DNA from: Bacteriovoracaceae bacterium
GTDB lineage: Bacteria; Bdellovibrionota; Bacteriovoracia; Bacteriovoracales; Bacteriovoracaceae
Assembly: GCA_947446575.1 (NCBI GenBank)
Contig: CANFHC010000003.1
Span: 62,001-126,000, forward strand
Direction: 5' to 3'
DNA length: 64,000 nucleotides
Shown here: positions 45,216 to 54,439 of the stretch, piece by piece
Position numbering within the stretch: the first letter of the stretch is position 1
How the letters are laid out: each line of letters begins with the position of its first letter
Translations under genes and position numbers: made by a program
Notes under the pieces: model-generated
The model's database searches: none
Told to the model about the DNA's origin: nothing
Seen by the model: the letters and a program-made list of their open reading frames with translations, nothing else

Positions 45216-47090
45216 TTAGCCTCTATCAACTAAGCCAGCTTCTTCTTGGTTTATAATTCTAGGTGTGAGGAAAATAATCAATTCTTTTTTAAATGTATTT
45301 GGGTTATACATTGTTCTAAATAACCAACCAACCAATGGTATGTCTTTTAGAAAAGGGATTCCTGAATGGCTTTCTGATTGTTGGTAAGAATAAATACCTC
45401 CAATCACCACAGTCCCACCATTATCAACCAACACTTCTGTTTTAATTACTCTCTTAGTTAAGTCAGCTGGAGCCCCAACACCTGCAGGTGCACCTGCAGA
45501 ATCTTTTTTTACATTTACCACAAGAGAGATAGATCCTTCATTTGTAATTTTTGGTGTTACTAACATCTCTAACTGAGTCTCTTGAGGTTTCCAATCATCC
45601 GTCGTAGTACTTCCCCCCGCACTAGACGATGAAGTAGAGTTTTTATAAAACGACGTTTCTGTTTGAGAAATCGAAGCTTCAACATTATTTTTTGTAATTA
45701 CTTTGGGACTTGAAATAATTTTTCCTTTTGACTCACTTTCCATTAAGCGCAATTGAAAGTTAAGATCGATTAGCTTGTTAAATCGAGAAATTGTTAAGCC
45801 AAAAATAGATTTTGCTGTCTCTGGTGCTGAGCTGAATGAAAAAGTACCTTTATTGACTCCAGTTGTTGCATTATTTAAACTGGCACTAAAAGGGTCATAA
45901 CCAAAGTTTAATCCTCTCTCTAATCCTATTTCCTTGCTGTATCGTTCTGCTACTTCAACAATCTTAGATTCAATTAACACTTGAGGTGTTTGTGTATCTA
46001 AGAGTTCAACAATCTTTTTCATTCTTTCGATCACTTCAGCAGTATCTTTTACGATAATTGAGTTTGTTCTAGAATCTACGCTTATTTTACCCCTCTTGCC
46101 CGAAGTCTGTTGACCACCACCTAGTGAACCGCCAGCGGTTAAGAACGAGCCTCCCGCGATTACACCATCTGATGCATATTCAGATAAAATTGCTTTAAGA
46201 TCATCAATTTTTGCATAACTAATTGGAAAAATTTTTGTTACTAAGGGCTCTTGCTCGACCATTGCATCTTTCGCTCTTTTCTCAATTTCTCTTTCTTTGG
46301 CAGCAGCTTCGAATGTACTAACTAATAATATCATTCCATTTTTTTTGGCTACTAACTTATTCATTTCTAGAATTGTATCTAGTGCTTGATCCCATGGAAC
46401 CTCACTTAGATTCAACGAAATTGGCTCCATCTTTTTGACATCTTCAGTGACAATAATATTAAACCCTGAAGTTTCAGCGACCATTTTTAAAATTTCATCA
46501 GGCTTAACACTTCTTAAGTTCATTGAAACTTTTTTCCCAATGTATTTCTTTCGACCAGACATTATGACATTTTCTAAAATATCTTCTATAGATTCAGACT
46601 TTGGAATGTTTAGCTTGGCTGCAACAGTTGACGGTATATCTGACACTTTCTCAGCATATGACTGATTCTCTTCCACTTTTTTTTGTGAGAAAACACCATA
46701 GCGATTTTCTATTTGAAGAATAATTCTATTGGGCTTTCTAACTAGCACTGACCGGACATTGTCTCGCAACTGAATTGCAATGCGAATGTCTTTTTCTGTT
46801 TTTGGCTTTTTATAAGCTTTAACAAAAACAACACCGCCAGAAAATTCTGACGTATCAAATGCTCTCATTACTCTTTCTGAAGCTGCAACACTTGCTAGAT
46901 CTATGATTATTTGCTTATCTTCTTTTACTTGAAACTTGCTTGCTTGAATATCATTTGCATCGAAAATGAGTTCAAGTTCGCTCACCTCACCTTTTTGTGT
47001 GAAGTTAATAGCTTTCATTTCTGCTGCATTTGAAACAGTCAATAAAGCTAAAGCTAAAAGTAAAACGCTGAGAAAAAATCCTTTTTTCAT
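45216..47090 (-). CDS. pilQ: Type IV pilus secretin PilQ
   Basis: About 624 residues. I take the ATG at 47090 (signal peptide MKKGFFLSVLLLALALL, AGGG ten bases upstream) over the in-frame ATG at 47099, where AGGG abuts. Domains: AMIN (~25-135), STN/N0 (VSMNLRSVKPDEILKMVAETSG), N1, then secretin with QVLIESKIVEVAERYSKE and the end VVIGGIYSYQQ...GIPFLKDIPLVGWLFR. PilQ forms the outer-membrane channel for the pilus. Smaller than the multi-AMIN PilQ of Myxococcus (about 900), having one AMIN domain. Confidence 0.95.
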   Translation of the reverse strand: MKKGFFLSVLLLALALLTVSNAAEMKAINFTQKGEVSELELIFDANDIQASKFQVKEDKQIIIDLASVAASERVMRAFDTSEFSGGVVFVKAYKKPKTEKDIRIAIQLRDNVRSVLVRKPNRIILQIENRYGVFSQKKVEENQSYAEKVSDIPSTVAAKLNIPKSESIEDILENVIMSGRKKYIGKKVSMNLRSVKPDEILKMVAETSGFNIIVTEDVKKMEPISLNLSEVPWDQALDTILEMNKLVAKKNGMILLVSTFEAAAKEREIEKRAKDAMVEQEPLVTKIFPISYAKIDDLKAILSEYASDGVIAGGSFLTAGGSLGGGQQTSGKRGKISVDSRTNSIIVKDTAEVIERMKKIVELLDTQTPQVLIESKIVEVAERYSKEIGLERGLNFGYDPFSASLNNATTGVNKGTFSFSSAPETAKSIFGLTISRFNKLIDLNFQLRLMESESKGKIISSPKVITKNNVEASISQTETSFYKNSTSSSSAGGSTTTDDWKPQETQLEMLVTPKITNEGSISLVVNVKKDSAGAPAGVGAPADLTKRVIKTEVLVDNGGTVVIGGIYSYQQSESHSGIPFLKDIPLVGWLFRTMYNPNTFKKELIIFLTPRIINQEEAGLVDRG

Positions 47091-47196
47091 GCAACTCATC
47101 CCTAAGTCATCATGTTACTCTTCCTAAATACTGAGGACTTGATAAAATTATAACAGCATTTTAAAAAATATTGCTTTTTTTTTAGAAAAATTAACT

Positions 47197-47209
47197 GAGT
47201 GAATCACTC
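47197..47209 (-). other. Small hairpin between pilP and pilQ
   Basis: GAGTG-ATT-CACTC on the minus strand, overlapping the pilP stop codon, followed by AGTTAATTTTTC. It may attenuate transcription or protect the pilP mRNA end. The gap 47100-47196 is AT-rich and contains a run of nine T on the plus strand. Confidence 0.3.
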
Positions 47210-47695
47210 GCTTGATAAAGGGACAACCGTTTCTAAATATTCGTCTTGGTCATATACGTTTCTTATCTTTTCAACGAAGACGACTCCACCGGGAAGAATT
47301 GCTTTTACTTCAGCATTATTGGGTCCAATCTTCATTCCTTCTTTAAGATAATAAACTTCACTTACTATGCCTTTCCCTGTTGCGCCCACTTTGGCCATCG
47401 CTCTTCTTTCTTTTCCTATCATTACACCAATTATCCTAATACTTTCCACAGGCTTATTTTCAATGGAGTCATTCTGATTAGTGTAAACACCCGCTTCATG
47501 CGACCTTGAAGATGCTTGAGTCTTCTTTTTATTTATTCTTCTTTTAAACGGATCTCTCAAATCAAGCGGATTTTTAACATATGTTTTACTTTTAAATAAA
47601 CTAAATGCTGTGCCCGAATTTTCTTGCCCTTCGTCTGCACCATAAACAGATAAGGAAAGGAAAGATATAATAAAAAATAACTTTGTGAATTTCAT
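47204..47695 (-). CDS. pilP: Type IV pilus assembly lipoprotein-type protein PilP
   Basis: 163 residues from the ATG at 47695 (GGAAGAG five bases upstream). A longer in-frame reading to 47773 runs into pilO. Signal peptide to YGA/DE. KNPLDLRDPFKR is the PilP motif, and the C-terminal beta domain begins RIIGVMIGKERRAMAKV. No lipobox Cys is seen, unlike most PilP, which are lipoproteins. PilP links the inner-membrane PilMNO complex to PilQ. Start lies one base after the pilO stop. Confidence 0.85.
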   Translation of the reverse strand: MKFTKLFFIISFLSLSVYGADEGQENSGTAFSLFKSKTYVKNPLDLRDPFKRRINKKKTQASSRSHEAGVYTNQNDSIENKPVESIRIIGVMIGKERRAMAKVGATGKGIVSEVYYLKEGMKIGPNNAEVKAILPGGVVFVEKIRNVYDQDEYLETVVPLSSE

Positions 47696-47696
47696 A

Positions 47697-48359
47697 TTAC
47701 TCTTCCGATTTTTTTGCTTTTTTTGGAACAACAGATTTTTTAGCAATTTGACCTTCTTTGAATTCTTTTTCAATTAGGTCAATTCCTCGTTCTTCTTTGA
47801 ATTTTGAGTTATATCGATAAGCCTCTAAAATAAACTCTCCAGCAATCAGCTGAAACTTACTTCTTTGTGGTTGATCCAATTTTTTAAAAAACAATTCCGC
47901 TACGTTTAAAATTCTTTTATTTTCAGAAATTTTTTCAAACATAATTAAAAACTGAAGATAAGTTGCCTTTGCTCTAAATTTATATTTTCTAGCAATATAG
48001 AACCCTCTATCGTCGTCACGCTCGGGCATTATGCTTACTTCTTTTATATTTACATCTTCTGCCATTCTTCTTAATAAACTTATATTTTCAGTATCTGAAA
48101 CCTCGCTAGGAAGAAGCTGCTGAGTTTTTTCAATTTCCCGAGCTACTCTTTCAATTCTAACCTTTGCTTCATCGATATCTTTATAGAAGCTTGCTATTTC
48201 TTTTTTGGTTTTTTTTGCTTTTGCCAAACTTATAGCTTGAACTTCTTGCTGTGCCTTCAGTGAAGTTTCTTTTTCATCAAACTCTTTCCAATCCATTCCC
48301 AAATTATAAAGTGCAATTATGATAACAAACCAATGAATATTTTTTAGTATTTTTTCCAA
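47697..48359 (-). CDS. pilO: Type IV pilus alignment protein PilO
   Basis: 220 residues: one N-terminal membrane helix (IHWFVIIIALYNLGMDW), a coiled coil (~25-85) and a ferredoxin-like periplasmic domain with KYKFRAKATYLQFLIMFEKIS. PilO pairs with PilN. Position between pilN and pilP (3-base and 1-base gaps) confirms it. The C-terminus is Lys-rich (KKSVVPKKAKKSEE). Confidence 0.88.
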   Translation of the reverse strand: MEKILKNIHWFVIIIALYNLGMDWKEFDEKETSLKAQQEVQAISLAKAKKTKKEIASFYKDIDEAKVRIERVAREIEKTQQLLPSEVSDTENISLLRRMAEDVNIKEVSIMPERDDDRGFYIARKYKFRAKATYLQFLIMFEKISENKRILNVAELFFKKLDQPQRSKFQLIAGEFILEAYRYNSKFKEERGIDLIEKEFKEGQIAKKSVVPKKAKKSEE

Positions 48360-48362
48360 TGG

Positions 48363-48977
48363 CTACCTTGATCTCATGTCGTAGTTTTTAATTTTACCTT
48401 TCAGCTCAAAAACTTCATAACTTGTTAAAACTCCATCAATGGTATCTTGCTTGTTTTCTTGTTTTATAGGTGTAATTGAATTTCCAAAAAATGGGGAATC
48501 ATTTATGATCGTAATAAATTCTCCGATGCTCCTAGGCGTATAAGCTCCACCAGCTACATATACTTCTTTATTTTCGCCAATTTTCAATTGATCAAACCAC
48601 AAGTCTTCTGGAATACTTCGTGCAATTTTTTCCAAAACTTTTTTGGGATTTGTTCTAATTTTTAAAATTTCATCAACTTGTAAAGATCGAGCTTTTAACC
48701 TCTCAACTTGTTTATTGTAGGCATCAAGCTGAGCTTTAATATTTATATTTTTACCAATCTGTTGAGTTATTTTAGTATTTTCACTAGACACCCTCACCAG
48801 AGCCTCTTCTTCTAGTTTCAATTTTTCAGCAAAATGTATGTGCACAAAAATCGGAGGCACATAATAGATAATAATAGCAAATCCGATCATTTTGAAGTTT
48901 AAAGCCCCGAGATCTAAACCTAAAACTACCGGTAACTTGAACGGGACCTTCTTCTCGAGTAAGTTTAACTCAATCAT
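48363..48977 (-). CDS. pilN: Type IV pilus alignment protein PilN
   Basis: 204 residues from the ATG at 48977, which overlaps the pilM stop (ATGA). MIELNLLEKK is the N-terminal INLLP-like segment that docks in the PilM groove. A membrane helix spans ~25-45, with a coiled coil and ferredoxin-like domain after. PilN forms the inner-membrane ring component with PilO. An in-frame start at 49013 lies inside pilM and is rejected. Confidence 0.9.
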   Translation of the reverse strand: MIELNLLEKKVPFKLPVVLGLDLGALNFKMIGFAIIIYYVPPIFVHIHFAEKLKLEEEALVRVSSENTKITQQIGKNINIKAQLDAYNKQVERLKARSLQVDEILKIRTNPKKVLEKIARSIPEDLWFDQLKIGENKEVYVAGGAYTPRSIGEFITIINDSPFFGNSITPIKQENKQDTIDGVLTSYEVFELKGKIKNYDMRSR

Positions 48978-50083
48978 TTCGGCACGCTCCTCATCGCCAA
49001 TCCGATAGCGCAAACTCCTTTATAAGCAATCTCATCAATTTGGTTTTCTGAGATATTATTTTTATTATAAGACATGACCTGAAATGGATTTAGAACTTGT
49101 ACTTCTGTCTCTAGCAACTCTTCCATTGCCTCTGTAAGTCCGGGGATCTGTGTACTGCCGCCAGTTAAAACACAGCCATCAAATGCTTCTTCCGCAGTTG
49201 AACTAAGCCAAAAATCAATAGTTTTTTTTAATTCAGCAAAAAACGTATCTAAGACTTGATTGATAATTTCTATTATTTCTTCTGGTATGTTACCGCTACC
49301 GTCACCTTGGATTTTTAGACTTTCTGCTTGGTCGTAATTAACTCCCATTTGCCTTTGAATTTCTTCAGTAATAGTTAGTCCACCGATATTGATCTCTTTA
49401 AAAAAAACTAAAACACCATTTTTATAAATCATAAAATGAGTTTTTTGTGCTCCAAGATCCATTAATATCCAGGTTTTTCCCGTCGATTTTATTTCGTCGC
49501 CCATTACAACTTCAAAAACATTCAATACGGCCGATGCATTTAAATCAACAATTTTAACTTTTAAAGATGAGCGCTCTACAATTTCTTTGAAACTTGTGAC
49601 AACCGTTTTTTTGGCTGCACCAATAATAACATCAACACCACCACCTTGATTTTCCCCAATCATACTAAATGAAATATTTCCATCTTCGATCGGAAAAGGT
49701 AGATACTGCTCAGCCTCCCAAGAAACCTGGTCTTCAACTTCTTCATCTGAACCACCGGCAAGTTGCAATCTTTTTATCAGCGTATTGGGACCAGAAATCC
49801 CAACACAAGCAAAGCGATTACTTGAACCAAGTGCTTTAAAGCATTCCTGCAAAGCTTTTATAATTTCATCTTCTTTTTGTATCTCATCCTCAATGATGGC
49901 TCCCTCTGGAAGATTTACAGATGCATAGTTCACAATTTTATATGAACCATCTGATTGCAGGGCAACTTCTGCCATCTTAATGGCGCTCAATCCAATATCA
50001 ACACCTACGATCCCCCTAGGCCCGACATACATGAAGTCGCTAATTTTCTCTTTTATCGAGTCTAGAATATTTTTGGAACTCAA
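48974..50083 (-). CDS. pilM: Type IV pilus actin-like protein PilM
   Basis: 369 residues, cytoplasmic. Actin-fold ATPase motifs are GIVGVDIGLSAIKMAEV (phosphate 1), WILMDLGAQKTHFMIYKNG (phosphate 2) and CVLTGGSTQIPGL (adenosine). The SHS2 insert and QAESLK segment are typical. PilM binds the N-terminus of PilN on the cytoplasmic side. Follows pilD by 58 bases. Confidence 0.95.
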   Translation of the reverse strand: MSSKNILDSIKEKISDFMYVGPRGIVGVDIGLSAIKMAEVALQSDGSYKIVNYASVNLPEGAIIEDEIQKEDEIIKALQECFKALGSSNRFACVGISGPNTLIKRLQLAGGSDEEVEDQVSWEAEQYLPFPIEDGNISFSMIGENQGGGVDVIIGAAKKTVVTSFKEIVERSSLKVKIVDLNASAVLNVFEVVMGDEIKSTGKTWILMDLGAQKTHFMIYKNGVLVFFKEINIGGLTITEEIQRQMGVNYDQAESLKIQGDGSGNIPEEIIEIINQVLDTFFAELKKTIDFWLSSTAEEAFDGCVLTGGSTQIPGLTEAMEELLETEVQVLNPFQVMSYNKNNISENQIDEIAYKGVCAIGLAMRSVPK

Positions 50084-50141
50084 TGTTTCGCCTTTACTGA
50101 ATTAGTCTTTATAAAATTATACATTTAATAAATAAATCAGA

Positions 50142-50912
50142 TCAAGGAATATATATAAGAAGATCACTAAACCACTTCTCAGCAAAGATCTGAAAACTGG
50201 CAACGATCAATATGAAAGGACCAAAAGGAATAGGATTTTCTTTTTTAATGGCCTTGCTAGCAATCAAAACAACTCCAACAACCGCTCCTAATAAGCAGCT
50301 TAAAAAAATATTTTGAATAATTCCCATAGGACCAAGATAAAGTCCAAGAACAGCAAAAAGCTTAATGTCACCCCCGCCAAGCCCAACTTGGCCTCTTAAA
50401 AGATAAAATATCCAACTCACCAAAAGTGGAAACCCAAGTCCAATAGACCCGCCAATCGCCCAAAAGGTCCATGGACGAATAATTAAGCCAATTACAAAGA
50501 ACATTAGGCCTAAATAAATTGTCACCGAATCTGGTAGAATCTGATGTTTTAGATCAACTATGAAATGCACAAGAAAGGCACAGAAGACACTTAAAAAAAA
50601 TAAAAAATTGAATAAAGCAGTTGGTCCAATCGAGCGTGGTGCAATTGCAAATGCAAAAATTGCTGTGACCAACTCTACAATCGGATAAAGAATTGAAATT
50701 TTAGTATGGCACTCAGAACATTTGCCTCTTAAGTAGATAAAGCTTAAAACGGGAATATTCTCATACCAAGCGATAACGTGTTTGCATTTTGGGCATGCGG
50801 ATCGAGGATAAGCAATGTTAATCCCTAATGGTAAGCGATAAATTAAAGCATTTAGAAAGCTTCCTATTAAAAGCCCAAACAGTGTGGAGAAAATCAAAAG
50901 AAGCTTATCCAA
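50142..50912 (-). CDS. pilD: Prepilin peptidase / N-methyltransferase PilD
   Basis: 256 residues. The N-terminal methylase part has the CPKC and CSEC zinc pairs, and SFLNALIYRLP. The membrane aspartate peptidase part has DLKHQILPD and GLGGGDIKLFAVLG with the two catalytic Asp. PilD cleaves the PilA leader after Gly and methylates the new N-terminal Phe. Stands between pilI (2-base gap) and pilM. Confidence 0.95.
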   Translation of the reverse strand: MDKLLLIFSTLFGLLIGSFLNALIYRLPLGINIAYPRSACPKCKHVIAWYENIPVLSFIYLRGKCSECHTKISILYPIVELVTAIFAFAIAPRSIGPTALFNFLFFLSVFCAFLVHFIVDLKHQILPDSVTIYLGLMFFVIGLIIRPWTFWAIGGSIGLGFPLLVSWIFYLLRGQVGLGGGDIKLFAVLGLYLGPMGIIQNIFLSCLLGAVVGVVLIASKAIKKENPIPFGPFILIVASFQIFAEKWFSDLLIYIP

Positions 50913-50914
50913 AA

Positions 50915-51682
50915 TTAATCCAAGTTTTTATTTTTAAATATTTGAAGAACAAATAATAAAAGTGCAGTGGTATATAAGAAAAAATAGACTAAAACTTTCA
51001 CTAAATAAACTGTATCCACTGATTGTTGGTAAATCACAAAATCTTTTAGATTTAATTTATACAAATTTGGAAGTACGACATTTCCAATCTTTACCACATA
51101 ATTAAAAAAAGGATTCATTTTGGCAAAACTAATTTTTGCTGTTTCATTTAACGAGTGCCCTATCACTAAGATTACGATCGAGTAAATTACAGACATCGCT
51201 GTGTTTGTAATCAGTGAAAAAAACACCGCTATTATCAAAACTAATAAAGCTTCAAAAAAAGAAAAGAGGCTGGCCCAAAAAATTAAGTTATTCCAAGAAC
51301 CGCCGAGAAATATATAAATCCCAGCCGCTAGAGAACTTAGAACAATTGCGTTAATAAATAAAACTGAAGAGAGTCCAATTATTTTGCCGATGAGGAATGA
51401 TCCTCTTGAAATTGGTTTAGATAAAATCATATAGAGTGTTCGTTGTTCAACTTCTTTAGTCAATAAAGTAGAACCAATAAAAATGGCCATTCCAAAACTT
51501 GAAAGTGTCATTATTCCTAAGCCAAAATCTAGTGCAATCTTTGCGGGAGCACCATATGCAAACTCTGAAGCAATATAAGTAATTAAAATTAACCCTAGTG
51601 CTAAAAACAAAATACTTGTCATAACTTTACTACGGTAAACTTCTATAAACGTAAATTTCGATACTACCAATGTCGTTTTCAT
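50915..51682 (-). CDS. pilI: ABC transporter permease at the pilI position
   Basis: 255 residues, about six membrane segments, in the ABC-2 style (TLYMILSKPISRGSFLIGKIIGL is the typical cytosolic coupling region). Overlaps the ATPase gene by 4 bases (ATGA), so the two form one transporter. In Myxococcus xanthus the pilH-pilI ABC transporter genes occupy this exact place between pilA and pilD and are needed for pilus export. I assign pilI by position and type. The substrate is unknown. Confidence 0.75.
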   Translation of the reverse strand: MKTTLVVSKFTFIEVYRSKVMTSILFLALGLILITYIASEFAYGAPAKIALDFGLGIMTLSSFGMAIFIGSTLLTKEVEQRTLYMILSKPISRGSFLIGKIIGLSSVLFINAIVLSSLAAGIYIFLGGSWNNLIFWASLFSFFEALLVLIIAVFFSLITNTAMSVIYSIVILVIGHSLNETAKISFAKMNPFFNYVVKIGNVVLPNLYKLNLKDFVIYQQSVDTVYLVKVLVYFFLYTTALLLFVLQIFKNKNLD

Positions 51683-52539
51683 GCTTTTATTTTATATATT
51701 ATTTCTTCTAAACGAGGTTTTTCTTTTTCTATTTCTAAAACATTAACTTTTTCATTAATTAACTTTGATAAAAATTCTAACTTCTCACTTTCATGAATAA
51801 TTTTAGAGATTATTTTATTATCTTCAATGTAATTTACCTTATAAAGGTCATTTGAGTTCTTTAAGATCAATGAATCGATACTTCCTTCATAAATAAGCTT
51901 CCCTTTTTCTATGAAGATTACTTTTTGGCAAATTTCTTCTACATCTGGAACAATGTGACTACTAAAAAAAATTGTAATCCCATCATTGTTTAATTCTTTC
52001 AAGATATTTTTAAAATCTCTTCTTCCTAATGGATCTAATCCTGATAGCGGTTCATCTAAAATTAAAATTTTGGGTTTGTGTATTAGTGAACTAATAAATC
52101 CTAAACGCTGCTGCATTCCTTTAGAATAACCATGAATACGGCGATCAAGTGCGTATGCAATTTGCATTCTTTCTGACCAAATTGAAATTAAGTTTTTGAG
52201 TTCACCTTTTTTTATTCCGTTCAAACTTCCAGAATATTCTAGAAACTCTCTTCCCGTTAAATATTGATAAAGGTAAGCTTTTTCCGGAAGATATCCAATT
52301 GCTGATTTTATCTGATTGGAAGTTTCACCTAGTTTTTTAGAAAAAGTTACTTTTCCAGAATCTTGCCTCGAAAAATCCATTAAGATTTTAATGAGTGTTG
52401 TCTTTCCGGCACCGTTCGCACCTAAAAAACCAACCAATTCACCTTCATTTATTGAAAAAGTAACATTATCCAAAGCTTTAAATTCTTTTTCCCAAAAATT
52501 GTACCTAAACGATTTTGAAATTTCTTGAAATTGAATCAT
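51679..52539 (-). CDS. pilH: ABC transporter ATPase at the pilH position
   Basis: 286 residues. Walker A GANGAGKTT, signature YSKGMQQRLGF (one residue from LSGGQ), Walker B KILILDEPLSGLDP, switch His in FFSSHIVPDVEE. The C-terminal 60 residues are charged and helical (NVLEIEKEKPRLEEIIYKIKA), as in ABC-2 exporters. Forms a pair with the permease. Called pilH from conserved cluster order. Confidence 0.78.
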   Translation of the reverse strand: MIQFQEISKSFRYNFWEKEFKALDNVTFSINEGELVGFLGANGAGKTTLIKILMDFSRQDSGKVTFSKKLGETSNQIKSAIGYLPEKAYLYQYLTGREFLEYSGSLNGIKKGELKNLISIWSERMQIAYALDRRIHGYSKGMQQRLGFISSLIHKPKILILDEPLSGLDPLGRRDFKNILKELNNDGITIFFSSHIVPDVEEICQKVIFIEKGKLIYEGSIDSLILKNSNDLYKVNYIEDNKIISKIIHESEKLEFLSKLINEKVNVLEIEKEKPRLEEIIYKIKA

Positions 52540-52561
52540 TTAATAATACTATTCCTTAATT

Positions 52562-53542
52562 TTAATTTCTCAAACTATTAAAATCTTTTAATTGGAAAAT
52601 TTTTAAATTTTCAAGTTTTTTATCGCCCCTAAACCCTCGGGGCAATATCCGATATTTGCACAATCCGAATAAAACACCCAACCCATAAAAAAAATGACCA
52701 AAGGCAAAGCACAATGCGGAGGCTAAAACCAAAAATATATTTGTATGAAATTCCAAAGCTGAAATAACAATTATACTAAAAAAATAAATAAGAATCGGTA
52801 AATAAAGTAATTTTAAACTTTCAAACTGAAATAAAAAGGGAAGGGTGAAAAGAGTTGTAAAATAAATGGCATAAATCGCAGGAAGTAAAAAGATCAACTC
52901 TGCGGTACTCCAGCCAAGATGTTTTGCCCTGCCTTTGCCGTACGAATACATTTGATTAAAAAAGTCTTTAAGTGTTTCTCTTGGAAATCGATAAACAACC
53001 GCTAACGGATTATAGATTATAGGATTTCCCTTTTGTCGTTTGATGTAATCATTCTCCTCTCCCGGATAGAGTCCATGATCAAAGCCGCCTGATTTGGTAA
53101 AGTAATCTTTTTTAATTAAAAGATTAGAAAGAATAAGTTCTTTTTCATTTGTTATTCTCACGGAACCAAGTGAATTGTAGCGACTTTTAAAGGGACCAAT
53201 ACCCAAATAAGACGAAAAGAACTTGTTTAAAATCTGATGAAGATTATTTGATTTCGTTTTTAGCAGTGATGGGCCACCAAAGATAGCTGCTTCGGGAAAA
53301 TTTTTAATTACTTCTAAATACTCTAATAAAATTTTAAAGTCTGGCTCAGAGTCTTCATCGAAAAATAAAAGATATTCGCCTCTAGCAACATTGGCCAATT
53401 CGTTTCTTTGAGTCGAAGGATTACAACCTTCTGCTACTATGACTTCAAACATTATCTCTTCATCGAGGGCCAAATGGTCCCACGATGAAAACAATTCCCT
53501 TTCTGAATATTTCTTAGTCACTATTAATATACTAATGCGCAA
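52562..53542 (-). CDS. Family 2 glycosyltransferase with C-terminal membrane segments
   Basis: 326 residues. GT-A features: RISILIVTKKY strand, LLFFDEDSEPD with the DxD metal site, LLIKKDYFTKSGGFD, and GEENDYIKRQ with the base-providing ED motif. Three hydrophobic segments follow from ~225, so the enzyme is membrane-bound. The acceptor is unknown. It could decorate pilin or a surface glycan, given its place in the pil operon just upstream of pilH, where Myxococcus has pilG. It would be the first gene of the operon that runs through pilQ to efp. Confidence 0.8.
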   Translation of the reverse strand: MRISILIVTKKYSERELFSSWDHLALDEEIMFEVIVAEGCNPSTQRNELANVARGEYLLFFDEDSEPDFKILLEYLEVIKNFPEAAIFGGPSLLKTKSNNLHQILNKFFSSYLGIGPFKSRYNSLGSVRITNEKELILSNLLIKKDYFTKSGGFDHGLYPGEENDYIKRQKGNPIIYNPLAVVYRFPRETLKDFFNQMYSYGKGRAKHLGWSTAELIFLLPAIYAIYFTTLFTLPFLFQFESLKLLYLPILIYFFSIIVISALEFHTNIFLVLASALCFAFGHFFYGLGVLFGLCKYRILPRGFRGDKKLENLKIFQLKDFNSLRN

Positions 53543-53580
53543 TTTTTTATACCCTAATCGTTTTTTTTATTAATCGATGA

Positions 53581-53586
53581 TATAAT
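53581..53586 (+). promoter_or_regulatory. TATAAT -10 element close to a start codon
   Basis: TATAAT ends 8 bases before the ATG at 53595, so transcription would start about two bases before it. No Shine-Dalgarno sequence is present and the -35 (TCGTTT at 17 bases) is weak. Confidence 0.35.
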
Positions 53587-53594
53587 AACAATCT

Positions 53595-54398
53595 ATGAAA
53601 CACAGCACAGTTTGGCAAAAATTTACTTTACCAATTTTTTCATTATTTTTTCTGGTAGCATCTTATTTTGTGAATATTAGCAATGAAAAGCCGCTGATGT
53701 TTATTTCCAAACAGGATCAATCGGTGAATTTCAATGCCTCCCTCTTTACATATTTCAACCTAGGTCTAAAAAGATTAATCTCTTCAAGTTTATGGGTTTC
53801 TACTATTGTAGAAAGCGATATCGATCATTACAAAAAAAAAGATTTGAACTCTTGGATGTTTTTGCGATTCGATTCAATTTCTAAAATAGATCCAAAGTTT
53901 TATGAAAACTATACTTTTGGTGGAATCTATTTATCGATAATCAAGGACGATATTCCTGGAGCAAGCTCGATTTATAAGTCTGGTTTGGCTGTTTACCCTA
54001 ATGATTATTCTCTATTAAGAGATGCTGGATATCATTTTTATCTGGAGGCAAATGATCCCAAAGAGTCATTTTTAATTTATACAAGATTAAAGAATAATTT
54101 TAAATTATCCCACTCTGTAATTAATAGACTTGCCAAGCTTTCAGCTCAAACGGGAGATCTTGCTAGTGCTTATGAGATGCTAACGGAGCTTCAAGCTCAC
54201 TATCCACCAAATGACCTAATAGGTCTCAAAATTTTAGAACATAGATACTCGATCAGAGCTGAACAAGATTTGAATTGTTTAAATGTTAAAAAATTAAAAA
54301 ATTGTAAACTTAAAGATCTTGAAGGAAACAATTATATTTTAAGGAACGGATTATTTGAAGCGATCAGAGAATGGAAAGCTTTTAATTATAAAAAATAA
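53595..54398 (+). CDS. Membrane-anchored TPR-like protein in the pil locus (pilG position)
   Basis: 267 residues. One N-terminal membrane segment (LPIFSLFFLVASYFV), then helices resembling TPR repeats (YTFGGIYLSIIKDDIPGASSIYKSG, LLRDAGYHFYLEANDPKESFLIYTRL, AKLSAQTGDLASAYEMLTEL). It has the opposite orientation to its neighbours. It occupies the place of pilG in Myxococcus order, but I cannot show homology. It would sit in the inner membrane facing the periplasm. It shares a terminator hairpin with pilA. Confidence 0.65.
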   Translation: MKHSTVWQKFTLPIFSLFFLVASYFVNISNEKPLMFISKQDQSVNFNASLFTYFNLGLKRLISSSLWVSTIVESDIDHYKKKDLNSWMFLRFDSISKIDPKFYENYTFGGIYLSIIKDDIPGASSIYKSGLAVYPNDYSLLRDAGYHFYLEANDPKESFLIYTRLKNNFKLSHSVINRLAKLSAQTGDLASAYEMLTELQAHYPPNDLIGLKILEHRYSIRAEQDLNCLNVKKLKNCKLKDLEGNNYILRNGLFEAIREWKAFNYKK

Positions 54399-54434
54399 AT
54401 CCAAGCCTCTCTTATAGTGAGGCTTGGATTTATT
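54394..54434. terminator. Bidirectional terminator between the TPR gene and pilA
   Basis: A 16-base perfect stem: arms 54394-54409 and 54419-54434 (AAATAAATCCAAGCCTC region), 9-base loop. On the minus strand a T-run follows (pilA terminator). The left arm includes the stop codon of the plus-strand gene. Confidence 0.88.
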
Positions 54435-54439
54435 AAATT

